DNA of 64,000 nucleotides from Palaemon carinicauda (GCF_036898095.1 NC_090768.1:53543879-53607878); one strand, 5' to 3'. Positions 38,793 to 50,857 are shown, numbered from the stretch's first letter. Notes: generated by a model from the sequence alone, not told the origin. Numbers and translations: made by a program.

Positions 38793-41700
38793 TGATGAAA
38801 AAGTACAGGCTTTTTGTCATGTGAACAAACGTCGGATATCTAAATTTATTCTTTCAGAAACTATCTTTCTGGTGGTTCAGTTGGAATAATCTAGATGACT
38901 GGCTTTGCAGAGGGAAAAGCTTGGCTTATTCTAGAATGCTATGTTTCCTGATACTATCTCTCTGGTGGTTCTGTTGGAATAACCTAAAAGACTGGCTTTG
39001 CAGAGGGAAAAGCTTGGCTTATTCTAGTATGCTATGTTTCCTGATGAAAAGGTACAGGCTTTTTGTCAGGTGAACAAACGTCAGATATCTAGATATATTC
39101 TTTCAGAAACAATCTTTCTGGTGGTTCTGTTGGAAAAATCTAGATGAATGGCTTTGCAGAGGGAAAAGCTTGGCTTACTCTAGTATGCTATGTTTCCTGA
39201 TACTATCTCTCTGGTGGTTCTGTTGGATTAACTACAAAACTGGCTTTGCAGAGGGATAAGCTTGGCTTATTCTGGAATGCTATGTTTCCTGATACTATCT
39301 TTCTGGTGGTTCTGTTGGAATAAACTACAGACCTGGCTTTGCAGAGGGAAAAGCTTGGCTTATTCTAGTATACTATGTTTCCTGATGAAAAGGTACAGGC
39401 TTTTTGTCATGTGAACAAACGTCAGATATCTAGATATATTCTTTCAGAAACAATCTTTCAGGTGGTTCTGTTGGAATAATCTAGATGACTGGCTTAGCAG
39501 AGGGAAAAGCTTGGCTTACTCTAGTATGCTATGTTTACTCATATTATCTTTCTGGTGGTTCTGTTAGAATAACCTACAGGACTGGCTTTGCAGAGGGAAA
39601 AGCTTGGCTTATTCTAGTATGCTGTTTCCTGATAAAAAGGTACAGGCTTTTTGTCAGGTGAAAAAACGTTAGATATCTAGAAATATTCTTTCAGAAACTA
39701 TCTTTCTGGTGGTTCTGGAGGAATAATCTAGATGACTGGCTTTGCAGAGGGAAAAGCTTGGCTTATTCTAGCATGCCATGTTTCCTGATACCATCTTTCT
39801 GGTGGTAGTGTTGGAATAAACCATAGAACTGGCTTTGCAGAGGGAAAAGCTTGGTTTATTCTAGTATGCTATGTTCCCTGATGAAAAGGTACAGGCTTTT
39901 TGTCAGGTGAACAAACGTCAGATATCTAGATCTATTCTTTCAGAAACTATCTTTCTGGTGGTTCTGTTGGAATAATCTAGATGACTAACTTTGCAGAGGG
40001 AAAAGCTTGGCTTATTCTAGAATGCTATGTTTCCTGATACTATCTTTCTGGTGGTTCTGTTGGAATAACCTACATGACTGGCTTTGCAAAGGGAAAAGCT
40101 TGGCTTATTCTAGTATGCTATGTTTCCTGATGAAAAGGTACAGGCTTTTTGTCAGGTGAACAAATGTCAGTATTCTAGATATATTCTTTCAGAAACAATC
40201 TTTCTGGTGGTTCTGTTGGAATAATCTAGATGACTGGCTTTGCAGAGGGAAAAGCTTGGCTTACTCTAGTATGCTATGTTTTGATACTATCTTTCTGGTG
40301 GTTCTGTTGGAATAAACTACAGAACTGGCTTTGCAGAGGGAAAAGCTTGGCTTATTCTAGTATGCTTTGTTTCCTGATGAAAAGGTAGAGGCTTTTTGTC
40401 AGGTGAACAAACGTCAGATATCTAGATATATTCTTTCAGAAAATATCTTTCTGGTGGTTCTGTTGGAATAATCTAGATGACTGGCTTTGCAGAGGGAAAA
40501 GCTTTGCTTATTCTAGCATGCCATGTTTCCTGATACCATCTTTCTGGTGGTAGTGTTGGAATACCCTAAAGGACTGGCTTTGCAGAGGGAAAAGCTTGGC
40601 TTATTCTAGTATGCTATGTTTCCTGATGAAAAAGTACAGGCTTTTTGTCAGGTGAACAAACGTCGGATATCTAAATTTATTCTTTCAGAAACAATCTTTC
40701 TGGTGGTTCTGTTGGAATAATCTAGATGACTGGCTTTGCAGAGGGAAAAGCTTGGCTTATTCTAGAATGCTATGTTTCCTGATACTATCTCTCTGGTGGT
40801 TCTGTTGGAATACCCTAAAGGACTGGCTTTGCAGAGGGAAAAGCTTGGCTTATTCTAGTATGCTATGTTTCCTGATGAAAAGGTACAGGCTTTTTGTCAG
40901 GTGAACAAACGTCAGATATCTAGATATATTCTTTCAGAAACAATCTTTCTGGTGGTTCTGCTGGAATAATCTAGATGACTGGCTTTGCAGAGGGAAAAGC
41001 TTGGCTTATTCTAGCATGCTATGTTTACTCATACTATCTTTCTGGTTGTTCTGTTGGAATAAACTACAGAACTGGCTTTGCAGAGGGAAAAGCTTCGCTT
41101 ATTCTAGTATGCTATGTTTCCTGATGAAAATGTACAGGCTTTTTGTCAGGTGAACAAACGTCAGATATCTAGATCTATTCTTTCAGAAACTATCTTTCTG
41201 GTGGTTCTGTTGGAATAATCTAGATGACTGGTTTTGCAGAGGGAAAAGCTTGGCTTATTCTAGAATGCTATGTTTCCTGATACTATCTCTCTGGTGGTTC
41301 TGTTGGAATACCCTAAAGGACTGGCTTTGCAGAGGGAAAAACTTGGCTTATTTTAGTATGCTATGTTTCCTGATGAAAAGGTACACGCTTTTTGTCAGGT
41401 AAACAAACGTCAGATATCTAGATATATTCTTTCAGAAACAATCTTTCAGGTGGTTCTGTTGGAATAATCTAGATGACTGGCTTAGCAGAGGGAAAAGCTT
41501 GGCTTACTCTAGTATGCTATGTTTACTCATATTATCTTTCTGGTGGTTCTGTTAGAATAACCTACAGGACTGGCTTTGCAGAGGGAAAAGCTTGGCTTAT
41601 TCTAGTATGCTGTTTCCTGATAAAAAGGTACAGGCTTTTTGTCAGGTGAAAAAACGTTAGATATCTAGAAATATTCTTTCAGAAACTATCTTTCTGGTGG

Positions 41701-42600
41701 TTCTGGAGGAATAATCTAGATGACTGGCTTTGCAGAGGGAAAAGCTTGGCTTATTCTAGCATGCCATGTTTCCTGATACCATCTTTCTGGTGGTAGTGTT
41801 GGAATAAACCATAGAACTGGCTTTGCAGAGGGAAAAGCTTGGCTTATTCTAGTATGCTATGTTCCCTGATGAAAAGGTACAGGCTTTTTGTCAGGTGAAC
41901 AAACGTCAGATATCTAGATCTATTCTTTCAGAAACTATCTTTCTGGTGGTTCTGTTGGAATAATCTAGATGACTGACTTTGCAGAGGGAAAAGCTTGGCT
42001 TATTCTAGAATGCTATGTTTCCTGATACTATCTTTCTGGTGGTTCTGTTGGAATAACCTACATGACTGGCTTTGGAAAGGGAAAAGCTTGGCTTATTCTA
42101 GTATGCTATGTTTCCTGATGAAAAGGTACAGGCTTTTTGTCAGGTGAACAAATGTCAGTATTCTAGATATATTCTTTCAGAAAAAATCTTTCTGGTGGTT
42201 CTGTTGGAATAATCTAGATGACTGGCTTTGCAGAGGGAAAAGCTTGGCTTACTCTAGTATGCTATGTTTCCTGATACTATCTTTCTGGTGGTTCTGTTGG
42301 AATAAACTACAGAACTGGCTTTGCAGAGGGAAAAGCTTGGCTTATCCTAGAATGCTAGGTTTCCTGATACTATCTTTCTGGTGGTTCTGTTGGAATAAAC
42401 TACAAAACTGGCTTTGCAGTGGGAAAAGCTTGGCTTATTCTGGTACGCTATGTTTCCTGATACTATCTTTCTGGTGGTTCTGTTGGAATAAACTACAGAA
42501 CTGGCTTTGCAGAGGGAAAAGCTTGGCTTATTCTAGTATGCTTTGTTTCCTGATAAAAAGGTACAGGCTTCTTGTCAGGTGAACAAACGTCAGATATCTA
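38793..42600 (+). repeat. Satellite block related to the left edge
   Basis: Markers from 821 to about 1,908 recur here at an offset of 37,972 bp ('tgatgaaaaa' 821 to 38,793; 'ggattaa' 1,253 to 39,225). The rest is ordinary higher-order repeat, and the block ends in a shorter A-only run at about 42,244-42,540. Confidence 0.8.
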
Positions 42601-43342
42601 CATATATTCTTTCAGAAAATATCTTTCTGGTGGTTCTGTTGGAATAATCTAGATGACTGGCTTTGGAGAGGGAAAAGCTTTGCTTATTCTAGTATGCTAT
42701 GTTTCCTGATGAAAAGGTACAAGCTTTTTGTCAGGTGAACAAACGTCAGATATCTAGATCTATTCTTTCAGATACTATCTTCCTGGTGGTTCTGTTGGAA
42801 TAATCTAGATGACTGGCTTTGCAGAGGGAAAAGCTTGGCTTATTCTAGTATGCTATGTTTCCTGATGAAAAGGTACTGGCTTTTTGTCAGGTGAACAAAC
42901 GTCAGATATCTAGATCTATTCTTTCAGATACTATCTTCCTGGTGGTTCAGTTGGAATAATCTAGATGACTGGCTTTGCAGAGGGAAAAGCTTGGCTTATT
43001 CTAGTATGCTTTGTTTCCTGATGAAAAGGTACAGGCTTTTTGTCAGGTGAACAAACGTCAGATATCTAGATATATTCTTTCAGAAAATATCTTTCTGGTG
43101 GTTCTGTTGGAATAATCTAGATGACTGGCTTTGCAGAGGGAAAAGCTTCGCTTATTCAAGTATGCTATGTTTCCTGATGAAAAGGTACAGGCTTTTTGTC
43201 AGGTGAACAAACGTCAGATATCTAGATATATTCTTTCAGAAACTATCTTTCTGGTGGTTCTGTTGGAATAATCTAGATGACTGGCTTTGCAGAGGGAAAA
43301 GCTTCGCTTATTCTAGTATGCTATGTTTCCTGATGAAAAAGT

Positions 43343-46300
43343 ACAGGCTTTTTGTCAGGTGAACAAACGTCAGATATCTAGATATATTCTTTCAGAAAAT
43401 ATCTTTCTGGTGGTTCTGTTGGAATAATCTAGATGACTGGCTTTGCAGAGGGAAAAGCTTGGCTTACTCTAGTATGCTATGTTTCCTGATACTATCTCTC
43501 TGGTGGTTCTGTTGGAATAAACTACGGAACTGGCTTTGCAGAGGGAAAAGCTTGGCTTATTCTAGTATGCTATGTTTCCTGATGAAAAGGTACAGACTTT
43601 TTGTCAGGTGAACAAACGTCAGATATCTAGATATATTCTTTCAGAAAATATCTTTCTGGTGGTTCTTTTGGAATAATCTAGATGACTGGCTTTGCAGAGG
43701 GAAAAGCTTCGCTTATTCTAGTATGCTATGTTTCCTGATGAAAAGGTACAGGCTTTTTGTCAGGTGAACAAAAGTCAGATATCTAGATATATTCTTTCAG
43801 AAACAATCTTTCTGGTGGTTCTGTTGGAATAATCTAGATGACTGGCTTTGCAGAGGGAAAAGCTTGGCTTATTCTAGAATGCTATGTTTCCTGATACTAT
43901 CTCTCTGGTGGTTCTGTTGGAATAACCTACAGGACTGGCTTTGCAGAGGGAAAAGCTTGGCTTATTCTAGTATGCTATGTTTCCTGATGAAAAAGTACAG
44001 GCTTTTCGTCAGGTGAACAAACGTCAGATATCTAATTTTATTCTTTCAGAAACTATCTTTCTGGTGGTTCAGTTGGTATAATCTAGATGACTGGCTTTGC
44101 AGTGGGAAAAGCTTGGCTTATTCTAGAATGCTATGTTTCCTGATACTATCTCTCTGGTGGTTCTGTTGGAATAACCTACAGGACTGGCTTTGCAGAGGGA
44201 AAAGCTTGGCTTATTCTAGTATGCTATGTTTCCTGATGAAAAGGTACAGGCTTTTTGTCAGGTGAACAAACGTCAGATATCTAAATATATTCTTTCAGAA
44301 AATATCTTTCTGGTGGTTCTGCTGGAATAATCTAGATGACTGGCTTTGCATAGGGAAAAGCTTGGCTTACTCTAGTATGCTATGTTTCCTGATACTATCT
44401 CTCTGGTGGTTATGTTGGAATAACCTACAGAACTGGCTTTGCAGAGGGAAAAGCTTGGCTTATTCTAGTATGCTATGTTTCCAGATGAAAAGGTACAGGC
44501 TTTTTGTCAAGTGAACAAAGGTCAGATATCTAGATCTATTCTTTCAGATACTATCTTTCTGGTGGTTCTGTTGGAATATTCCAGATGACTGGCTTTGCAG
44601 AGGGAAAAGCTTCGCTTATTCTAGTATGCTATGTTTCCTGATGAAAAGGTACAGGCTTTTTGTCAGGTGAACAAACGTCAGATATCTAGATCTATTCTTT
44701 CAGAAACTATCTTTCTGGTGGTTCTGTTAGAATAATCTAGATGACTGGTTTTGCAGAGGGAAAAGCTTGGCTTACTCTAGTATGCTATGTTTCCTGATAC
44801 TATCTCTCTGGTGGTTCTGTTGGAATACCCTAAAGGACTGGCTTTGCAGAGGGAAAAGCTTGGCTTATTCTAGTATGCTATGTTTCCTGATGAAAAGGTA
44901 GAGGCTTTTTGTCAGGTAAACAAACGTCAGATATCTAGATATATTCTTTCAGAAACAATCTTTCAGGTGGTTCTGTTGGAATAATCTAGATGACTGGCTT
45001 TGCAGAGGGAAAAGCTTGGCTTATTCTAGCATGCTATGTTTACTCATACTATCTTTTTGGTTGTTCTGTTGGAATAAACTACAGAACTGGCTTTGCAGAG
45101 CGAAAAGCTTGGCTTATTCTAGTATGCTATGTTTCCTGATGAAAAGGTACAGGCTTTTTGTCAGGTGAACAAACGTCAGATATCTAGATCTATTCTTTCA
45201 GAAACTATCTTTCTGGTGGTTCAGTTGGAATAATCTAGATGACTGGCTTTGCAGAGGGAAAAGCTTGGCTTATTCTAGAATGCTATGTTTCCTGATACTA
45301 TCTTTCTGGTGGTTCTGTTGGAATAACCTACAGGACTGGCTTTGCAGAGGGAAAAGCTTGGCTTATTCTAGTATGCTATGTTTCCTGATGAAAAGGTACA
45401 CGCTTTTTGTCAGGTGAACAAACGTCGGATATCTAGATCTATTCTTTCAGAAACTATCTTTCTGGTGGTTCAGTTGGAATAATCTATATGATTGGCTTTT
45501 CAGAGGGAAAAGCTTGGCTTATTCTAGAATGCTATGTTTCCTGATACTATCTCTCTGGTGGTTCTGTTGGAATAACCTACAGGACTGGCTTTGCAGAGGG
45601 AAAATCTTCGCTTATTCTAGTATGCTATGTTTCCTGATGAAAAGGTACAGGCTTTTTGTCAGGTGAACAAACGTCAGATATCTAGATATATTCTTTCAGA
45701 AACTATCTTTCTGGTGGTTCTGGTGGTTCTGTTGGAATAATCTAGATGACTGGCTTTGCAGAGGGAAAAGCTTTGCTTATTATAGCATGCTATGTTTTCT
45801 GATACTATCTTTCTGGTGGTTCTGTTGGAATAAACTACAGGACTGGCTTTGCAGAGGGAAAAGCTTGGCTTATTCTAGTAGGCTATGTTTCCTGATGGAA
45901 AGGTACAGGCTTTTTGTCAGGTGAACAAACGTCGGATATCTAGATCTATTCTTTCAGAAACAATCTTTCTGGTGGTTCTGTTGGAATAATCTAGATGACT
46001 GGCTTTGCAGAGGGAAAAGCTTGGCTTACTCTAGTATGCTATGTTTCCTGATACTATCTCTCTGGTGGTTCTGTTGGGATAACCTACAGGACTGGCTTGG
46101 CAGAGGGAAAAGTTGGCTTATTCTAGTATGCTGTTTCCTGATGAAAAGGTACAGGCATTTCGTCAGGTGAACAAACGTCAGATATCTAGATCTATTCTTT
46201 CAGATACTATCTTTCTGGTGGTTCTGTTGGAATAATCAAGATGACTGGCTTTGGAGAGGGAAAAGCTTGGCTTATTCTAGTATGCTATGTTGCCTGATAC

Positions 46301-47388
46301 TATCTTTCTGGTGGTTCTGTTGGAATAACCTACATGACTGGCTTTGCAGAGGGAAAAGCTTGGCTTATTCTAGTAGGCTATGTTTCCTGATGAAAAGGTA
46401 CAGGGTTTTTGTCAGGTTAACAAACGTCAGATATCTGGATCTATTCTTTCAGAAACTATCTTTCTGGGGGTTCTGTTGAAATAATCTAGATGACTGGCTT
46501 TGCAGAGGGAAAAGCTTGGCTTACTCTAGTAAGCTATGTTTCCTGATACTATCTCTCTGGTGGTTCTGTTGGAATAACCTACAGGACTGGCTTTGCAGAG
46601 GGAAAAGCTTGGCTTATTCTAGTATGCTATGTTTCCTGATGAAAAGGTACAGGCTTTTTGTCAGGTGAACAAACGTCGGATATCTAGATCTATTCTTTCA
46701 GATACTATCTTTCTGGTGGTTCTGTTGGAATAATCTAGATGACTGGCTTTACAGAGGGTAAAGCTTGGCTATTATAGAGTGCTATGTTTCCTGATATTAT
46801 CTTTCTGGTGGTTCTGTTGGAATAACCTACAGGAATGGCTTTGCAGAGGGAAATGTTTGGCTTATTCTAGTATGCTATGTTTCCTGATGAAAAAGTACAG
46901 GCTTTTTGTCAGGTGAACAAACGTCGGATATCTAGATCTATTCTTTCAGATACTATCTTTCTGGTGGTTCTGTTGAAATAATCTAGATGACTGGCTCTGC
47001 AGAGGGAAAAGCTTGGCTTATTCTAGCATGCTATGTTTCCTCATACTATCTTTCTGGTGGTTCTGTTGGAATAACGTAAAAGACTGGCTTTGCAGAGGGA
47101 AAAGCTTGGCTTATTCTAGTAGGCTATGTTTCCTGATGAAAAGGTACAGGCTTTTTGTTAGGTGAACAAACGTCGGATATCTAAATCTATTCTTTCAGAT
47201 ACTATCTTTCTGGTGGTTCTGTTGGAATAATCTAGATGACTGGCTTTGCAGAGGGAAAAGCTTGGCTTATTCTAGTAGGCTATGTTTCCTGATGAAAAGG
47301 TACAGGCTTTTTGCCAGGTGAACAAACGTCAGATACATAGATATATTCTTTCAGAAACAATCTTTCTGGTGGTTCAGTTGGAATAATC
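43343..47388 (+). repeat. 4-kb duplicated block, copy 2
   Basis: Partner of the block at 34,690, with the same rare variants in the same order. It diverges after about 47,388, where 'gacaggctttgcagaggg' in copy 1 is replaced by 'gactggctttgcatagag'. Confidence 0.88.
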
Positions 47389-49962
47389 TAGATGACTGGC
47401 TTTGCATAGAGAAAAGCTTGGCTTATTCTAGCATGCTATGTTTCCTTATACTATCTTTCTGGTGGTTCTGTTGGAATAACCTACAGGACTGGCTTTGCAG
47501 AGGGAAAAGCTTGGCTTATTCTAGTAGGCTATGTTTCCTGATGAAAAGGTACAGGCTTTTTGTCAGGTGAACAAACGTCGGATATCTAAATCTATTCTTT
47601 CAGATACTATCTTTCTGGTGGTTTTGTTGGAATAATCTAGATCACTGGCTTTGCAGAGGGAAAAGCTTTGCTTATTCTAGCATGCTATGTTGCCTGATAC
47701 TATCTGTCTGGTGGTTCTGTTGGAATAACCTACATGACAGGCTTTGCAGAGGGAAAAGCTTGGCTTATTCTAGTATGCTATGTTTCCTGATGAAAAGGTA
47801 CAGGCTTTTTGTCAGGTGAACAAACGTCAGATATATAGATGTATTCTTTCAGATACTATCTTTCTGGTGGTTCTGTTGGAAAAACCTACATGACAGGCTT
47901 TGCAGAGGGAAAAGCTTGGCTTATTCTAGAATGCTATGTTTCCTGATACTATCTTCCTGGTGGTTCTGTTGGAATAACCTATATGACTGGCTTTGCAGAG
48001 GGAAAGGCTTGGCTTATTCTAGTATATGTTTCCTGATGAAAAGGTAGAGGCTTTTTGTCAGGTGAACAAACGTCAGATATCTAGATCTATTCTTTCAGAA
48101 ACTATCTTTCTGGAGGTTCTGTTGGAATAAACCATAGAACTGGGTTTGCAGAGGGAAAAGCTTGGCTTATTCTAGTAGGCTATGTTTCCTGATGAAAAGG
48201 TACAGGCTTTTTGTCAGGTTAACAAACGTCAGATATCTAGATCTATTCTTTCAGAAACTATCTTTCTGGGGGTTCTGTTGGAATAATCTAGATGACTGGC
48301 TTTGCAGAGGGAAAAGCTTGGCTTACTCTAGTATGCTATGTTTCCTGATACTATCTCTCTGGTGGTTCTGTTGGAATAACCTAAAGGACTGGCTTTGCAG
48401 AGGGAAAAGCTTGGCTTATTCTAGTATGCTATGTTTCCTGATGAAAAGGTACAGGCTTTTTGTCAGGTGAACAAACGTCGGATATCTAGATCTATTCTTT
48501 CAGATACTATCTTTCTGGTGGTTCTGTTGGAATAATCTAGATGACTGGCTTTGCAGAGGGTAAAGCTTGGCTATTATAGCGTGCTATGTTTCCTGATATT
48601 ATCTTTCTGGTGGTTCTGTTGGAATAACCTACAGGAATGGCTTTGCAGAGGGAAATGTTTGGCTTATTCTAGTATGCTATGTTTCCTGATGAAAAAGTAC
48701 AGGCTTTTTGTCAGGTGAACAAACGTCGGATATCTAGATCTATTCTTTCAGATACTATCTTTCTGGTGGTTCTGTTGGAATAATCTAGATGACTGGCTTT
48801 GCAGAGGGAAAAGCTTGGCTTATTCTAGTATGCTATGTTTCCTGATGAAAAGGTACAGGCTTTTTGTTAGGTGAACAAACGTCGGATATCTAAATCTATT
48901 CTTTCAGATACTATCTTTCTGGTGGTTCTGTTGGAATAATCAAAAGACAGGCTTTGCAGAGGGAAAAGCTTGGCTTATTCTATTAGGCTATGTTTCCTGA
49001 TGAAAAGGTACAGGCTTTTTGTCAGGTGAACAAACGTCAGATATATAGATATATTCTTTCAGAAACAATCTTTCTGGTGGTTCAGTTGGAATAATCTAGA
49101 TGACAGGCTTTGCATAGAGAAAAGCTTTGCTTATTCTAGCATGCTATGTTTCCTGATACTATCTTTCTGGTGGTTCTGTTGGAATAGCCTACAGGACTGG
49201 CTTTGCAAAGGGAAAAGCTTGGCTTATTCTAGAATGCTATGTTTCCTGATACTATCTTTCTGGTGGTTCTGTTGGAATAACCTACAGGACTGGCTTTGCA
49301 GAGGGAAAAGCTTGGCTTATTCTAGTATGCTATGTTTCCTGATGAAAAGGTACAGCCTCTTTCAGGTGAACAAACGTGAGATATATAGATATATTCTTTC
49401 AGAAACAATCTTTCTGGTGGTTCAGTTGGAATAATCTAGATGACAGGCTTTGCAGAGGGAAAAGCTTTGCTTATTCTAGCATGCTATGTTGCCTGATACT
49501 ATCTTTCTGGTGGTTCTGTTGGAATAGCCTACAGGACTGGCTTTGCAGAGGGAAAAGCTTGTCTTATTCTAGTATGCTATGTTTCCTGATGAAAAGGTAC
49601 AGGCTTTTTGTTAGGTGAACAAACGTCGGATATCTAAATCTATTCTTTCAGATACTATCTTTCTGGTGGTTTTGTTGGAATAATCTAGATCACTGGCTTT
49701 GCAGAGGGAAAAGCTTGGCTTATTCTAGTATGCTATGTTTCCTGATGAAAAGGTACAGGCTTTTTGTCAGGTGAACAAACGTCAGATATCTAGATATATT
49801 CTTTCAGAAACTATCTTTCTGGTGGTTCAGTTGGAATAATCTAGATGACTGGCTTTGCATAGAGAAAAGCTTGGCTTACTCTAGTATGCTATGTTTCCTT
49901 ATACTATCTCTCTGGTGGTTCTGTTGGAATAACCTACAGGACTGGCTTCGCAGAGGGAAAAG
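47388..49962 (+). repeat. Divergent edge of the satellite array
   Basis: The last 2.6 kb is less regular than the interior. It has more private substitutions ('ctagtaggctatg', 'gatcactgg', 'aatcaaaagacagg'), small deletions ('tctagtatatgtttcc' near 48,020; 'tacagcctctttcagg' near 49,352) and short local duplications. The last recognisable monomer text is 'ggcttcgcagagggaaaagc', ending at about 49,962. Confidence 0.85.
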
Positions 49963-49969
49963 CTCTTTA

Positions 49970-50085
49970 TGTAATCCAGCCAGCCTTAACTTGGTGGCGG
50001 TTCCAAGCCCGGGTAAATGGGGAGGGTTGGTGGCAGAAATGGCATCCGGCTATGAAAAATTACCCAAAACCAATATTACCAGTGA
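49970..50085 (+). mobile_element. Dispersed repeat fragment, probably LINE-associated
   Basis: Directly after the satellite comes 'ttggtggcggttccaagccc', then 'taaatggggagggttgg' and 'ggcatccggc'. I recognise this as part of an abundant arthropod dispersed repeat usually seen inside non-LTR (RTE-like) elements. The assignment is from memory. The reading frame that runs from the satellite into this fragment to 50,113 is fortuitous. Confidence 0.5.
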
Positions 50086-50283
50086 AAGTTTAGAAAATCA
50101 AATGTTGTCTTAATTATATTATTAATGACTTGGTCCTTTTTTCATAAATAAGACGACATTTGATATTTATTGTAATGATATGTTAAGAATTAAGTTTTAA
50201 TCCCCATCTCGCTCATCAACATGAGAAAAATCAAAATTAATTGGAATTTAATTAATTGTGTTTACTATATTTTACATAAGATT

Positions 50284-50370
50284 ACAAAGCTGGAAGGAGG
50301 TTATGTTTTCGCCCCTGTTTTTGTCTTTTTGTGGTGTTTGTTTGTGAACAGCTTCGTGGCAAGCAAATGC
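50284..50370 (+). mobile_element. End fragment of the GGAGGTTATGTTTT repeat family
   Basis: 'gctggaaggaggttatgttt' followed by 'cgcccctgtttttg' and 'gtgaacagcttcgtggc' corresponds, in reverse orientation, to the right end of the longer copy at 58,349-58,727. It is broken off by the CT microsatellite that follows. Confidence 0.65.
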
Positions 50371-50375
50371 TTATG

Positions 50376-50380
<5 letters not shown>

Positions 50381-50461
<81 letters not shown>
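50381..50461 (+). repeat. (TC)n microsatellite
   Basis: About 40 uninterrupted TC dinucleotides. ORFs on both strands through it are artefacts. Confidence 0.98.
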
Positions 50462-50464
<3 letters not shown>

Positions 50465-50575
50465 CAAAATAGAGTTGTGAAAAGCGATGAATGGGTATAA
50501 CAGTTATGTGTGTTTGTGGTGATCGAGACGCGTAGAAAAATCTTGAGGGATATCTTTATTTGTGTTGACACGAGA

Positions 50576-50738
50576 TGAATGTGTGGTGTGACAAGAAGAG
50601 ATAAGATACGGAATGAGGTAATTCGGGGTACCACCAGAGTTAGAGAACTATCAGATAAGATCCAAGAAAGTAGACTGAGGTGGTATGGTCATGTCATGAG
50701 AAGAGATGATCAGTATATTGGGAGGAGAGTAAGTATAC
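50576..50738 (+). mobile_element. RTE-type LINE relic, C-terminal end of the ORF2 reverse transcriptase polyprotein
   Basis: The + strand translates to CGVTRRDKIRNEVIRG, then a short linker, RLRWYGHVMRRDD and IGRRV. This is the hallmark sequence downstream of the reverse transcriptase domain in RTE/BovB-like and related non-LTR elements, where it precedes the C-terminal GRPxxRW segment. The upstream part is unrecognisable (an in-frame TGA precedes the M) and the downstream part is missing, so it is a dead fragment. Its natural continuation is represented by another fragment on the opposite strand at 55,222-55,490, a separate insertion. Confidence 0.8.
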
Positions 50739-50852
50739 AGCAATGAGTCCTGAAAAATCTTCAAACGAATTTTTCCCAATACTAAATAACAAATCTTTCA
50801 ACGTCTCTGGCACCTTTGGAATCTGACATTGTTTCACAACAAGTTCTCTTAA
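50739..50852 (-). other. Short conserved-looking open segment with SOCS-box-like pattern
   Basis: Read on the minus strand, 38 codons are open and look protein-like. They start LRELVVKQCQIPKVP, continue ETLKDLLFSIGKNSF and end DFSGLIA. The pattern LxxL followed by IPxxPxxLKDLL resembles the C-terminal SOCS box of ankyrin/SOCS-type adaptor proteins (BC box, then a proline-containing Cul box). There the usual form is LxxLC and then LPLPxxLKDYL; the BC-box cysteine is a valine here. There is no start codon and no clear splice acceptor: upstream lies the AAT tail of an inserted element. The frame continues past GCT|GTATAC, a weak possible donor, to a stop near 50,693. It is best read as a stranded exon fragment or a piece of an unrecognised repeat; the family match is tentative. 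Confidence 0.3.
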
Positions 50853-50857
50853 TTTTT

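Larger units (their letters stand above)
1..49962 (+). repeat. HindIII satellite array with 93-bp (A) and 156-bp (B) monomers
   Basis: About 50 kb of uninterrupted head-to-tail tandem repeat, entering from beyond the left edge. The spacing between successive AAGCTT sites gives the two monomer lengths directly, for example 8001 to 8094 (93 bp) and 9023 to 9179 (156 bp). Both share the core 'ggttctgttggaataa', then 'ctggctttgcagagg', AAGCTT and 'ctatgtttcctga'. B additionally carries 63 bp containing 'gatgaaaaggtacaggc' and 'tattctttcagaaac'. The usual order is A then B, a 249-bp dimer. Sub-variants serve as markers: 'cctaaagg', 'ggattaactac', 'tcctagaatgctagg', 'ctggtacgc', 'gttggtataatc'. Nearly every unit has a HindIII site, and most B units also have TCTAGA (XbaI). 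I do not recognise the family. All copies lie on one strand and I see no insertion of another element inside the array. Confidence 0.97.

Noticed and set aside
1..49962. CENP-B-box-like 'ttctgttggaataa' in every monomer
   Set aside because: Resembles the TTCGTTGGAA part of the box, but has an extra T and lacks the required CGGG, so I do not claim it; a centromere protein ChIP would be needed.
50282..50472. ORFs across the (TC)n tract on both strands
   Set aside because: Ser-Leu and Arg-Glu dipeptide repeats from a microsatellite.
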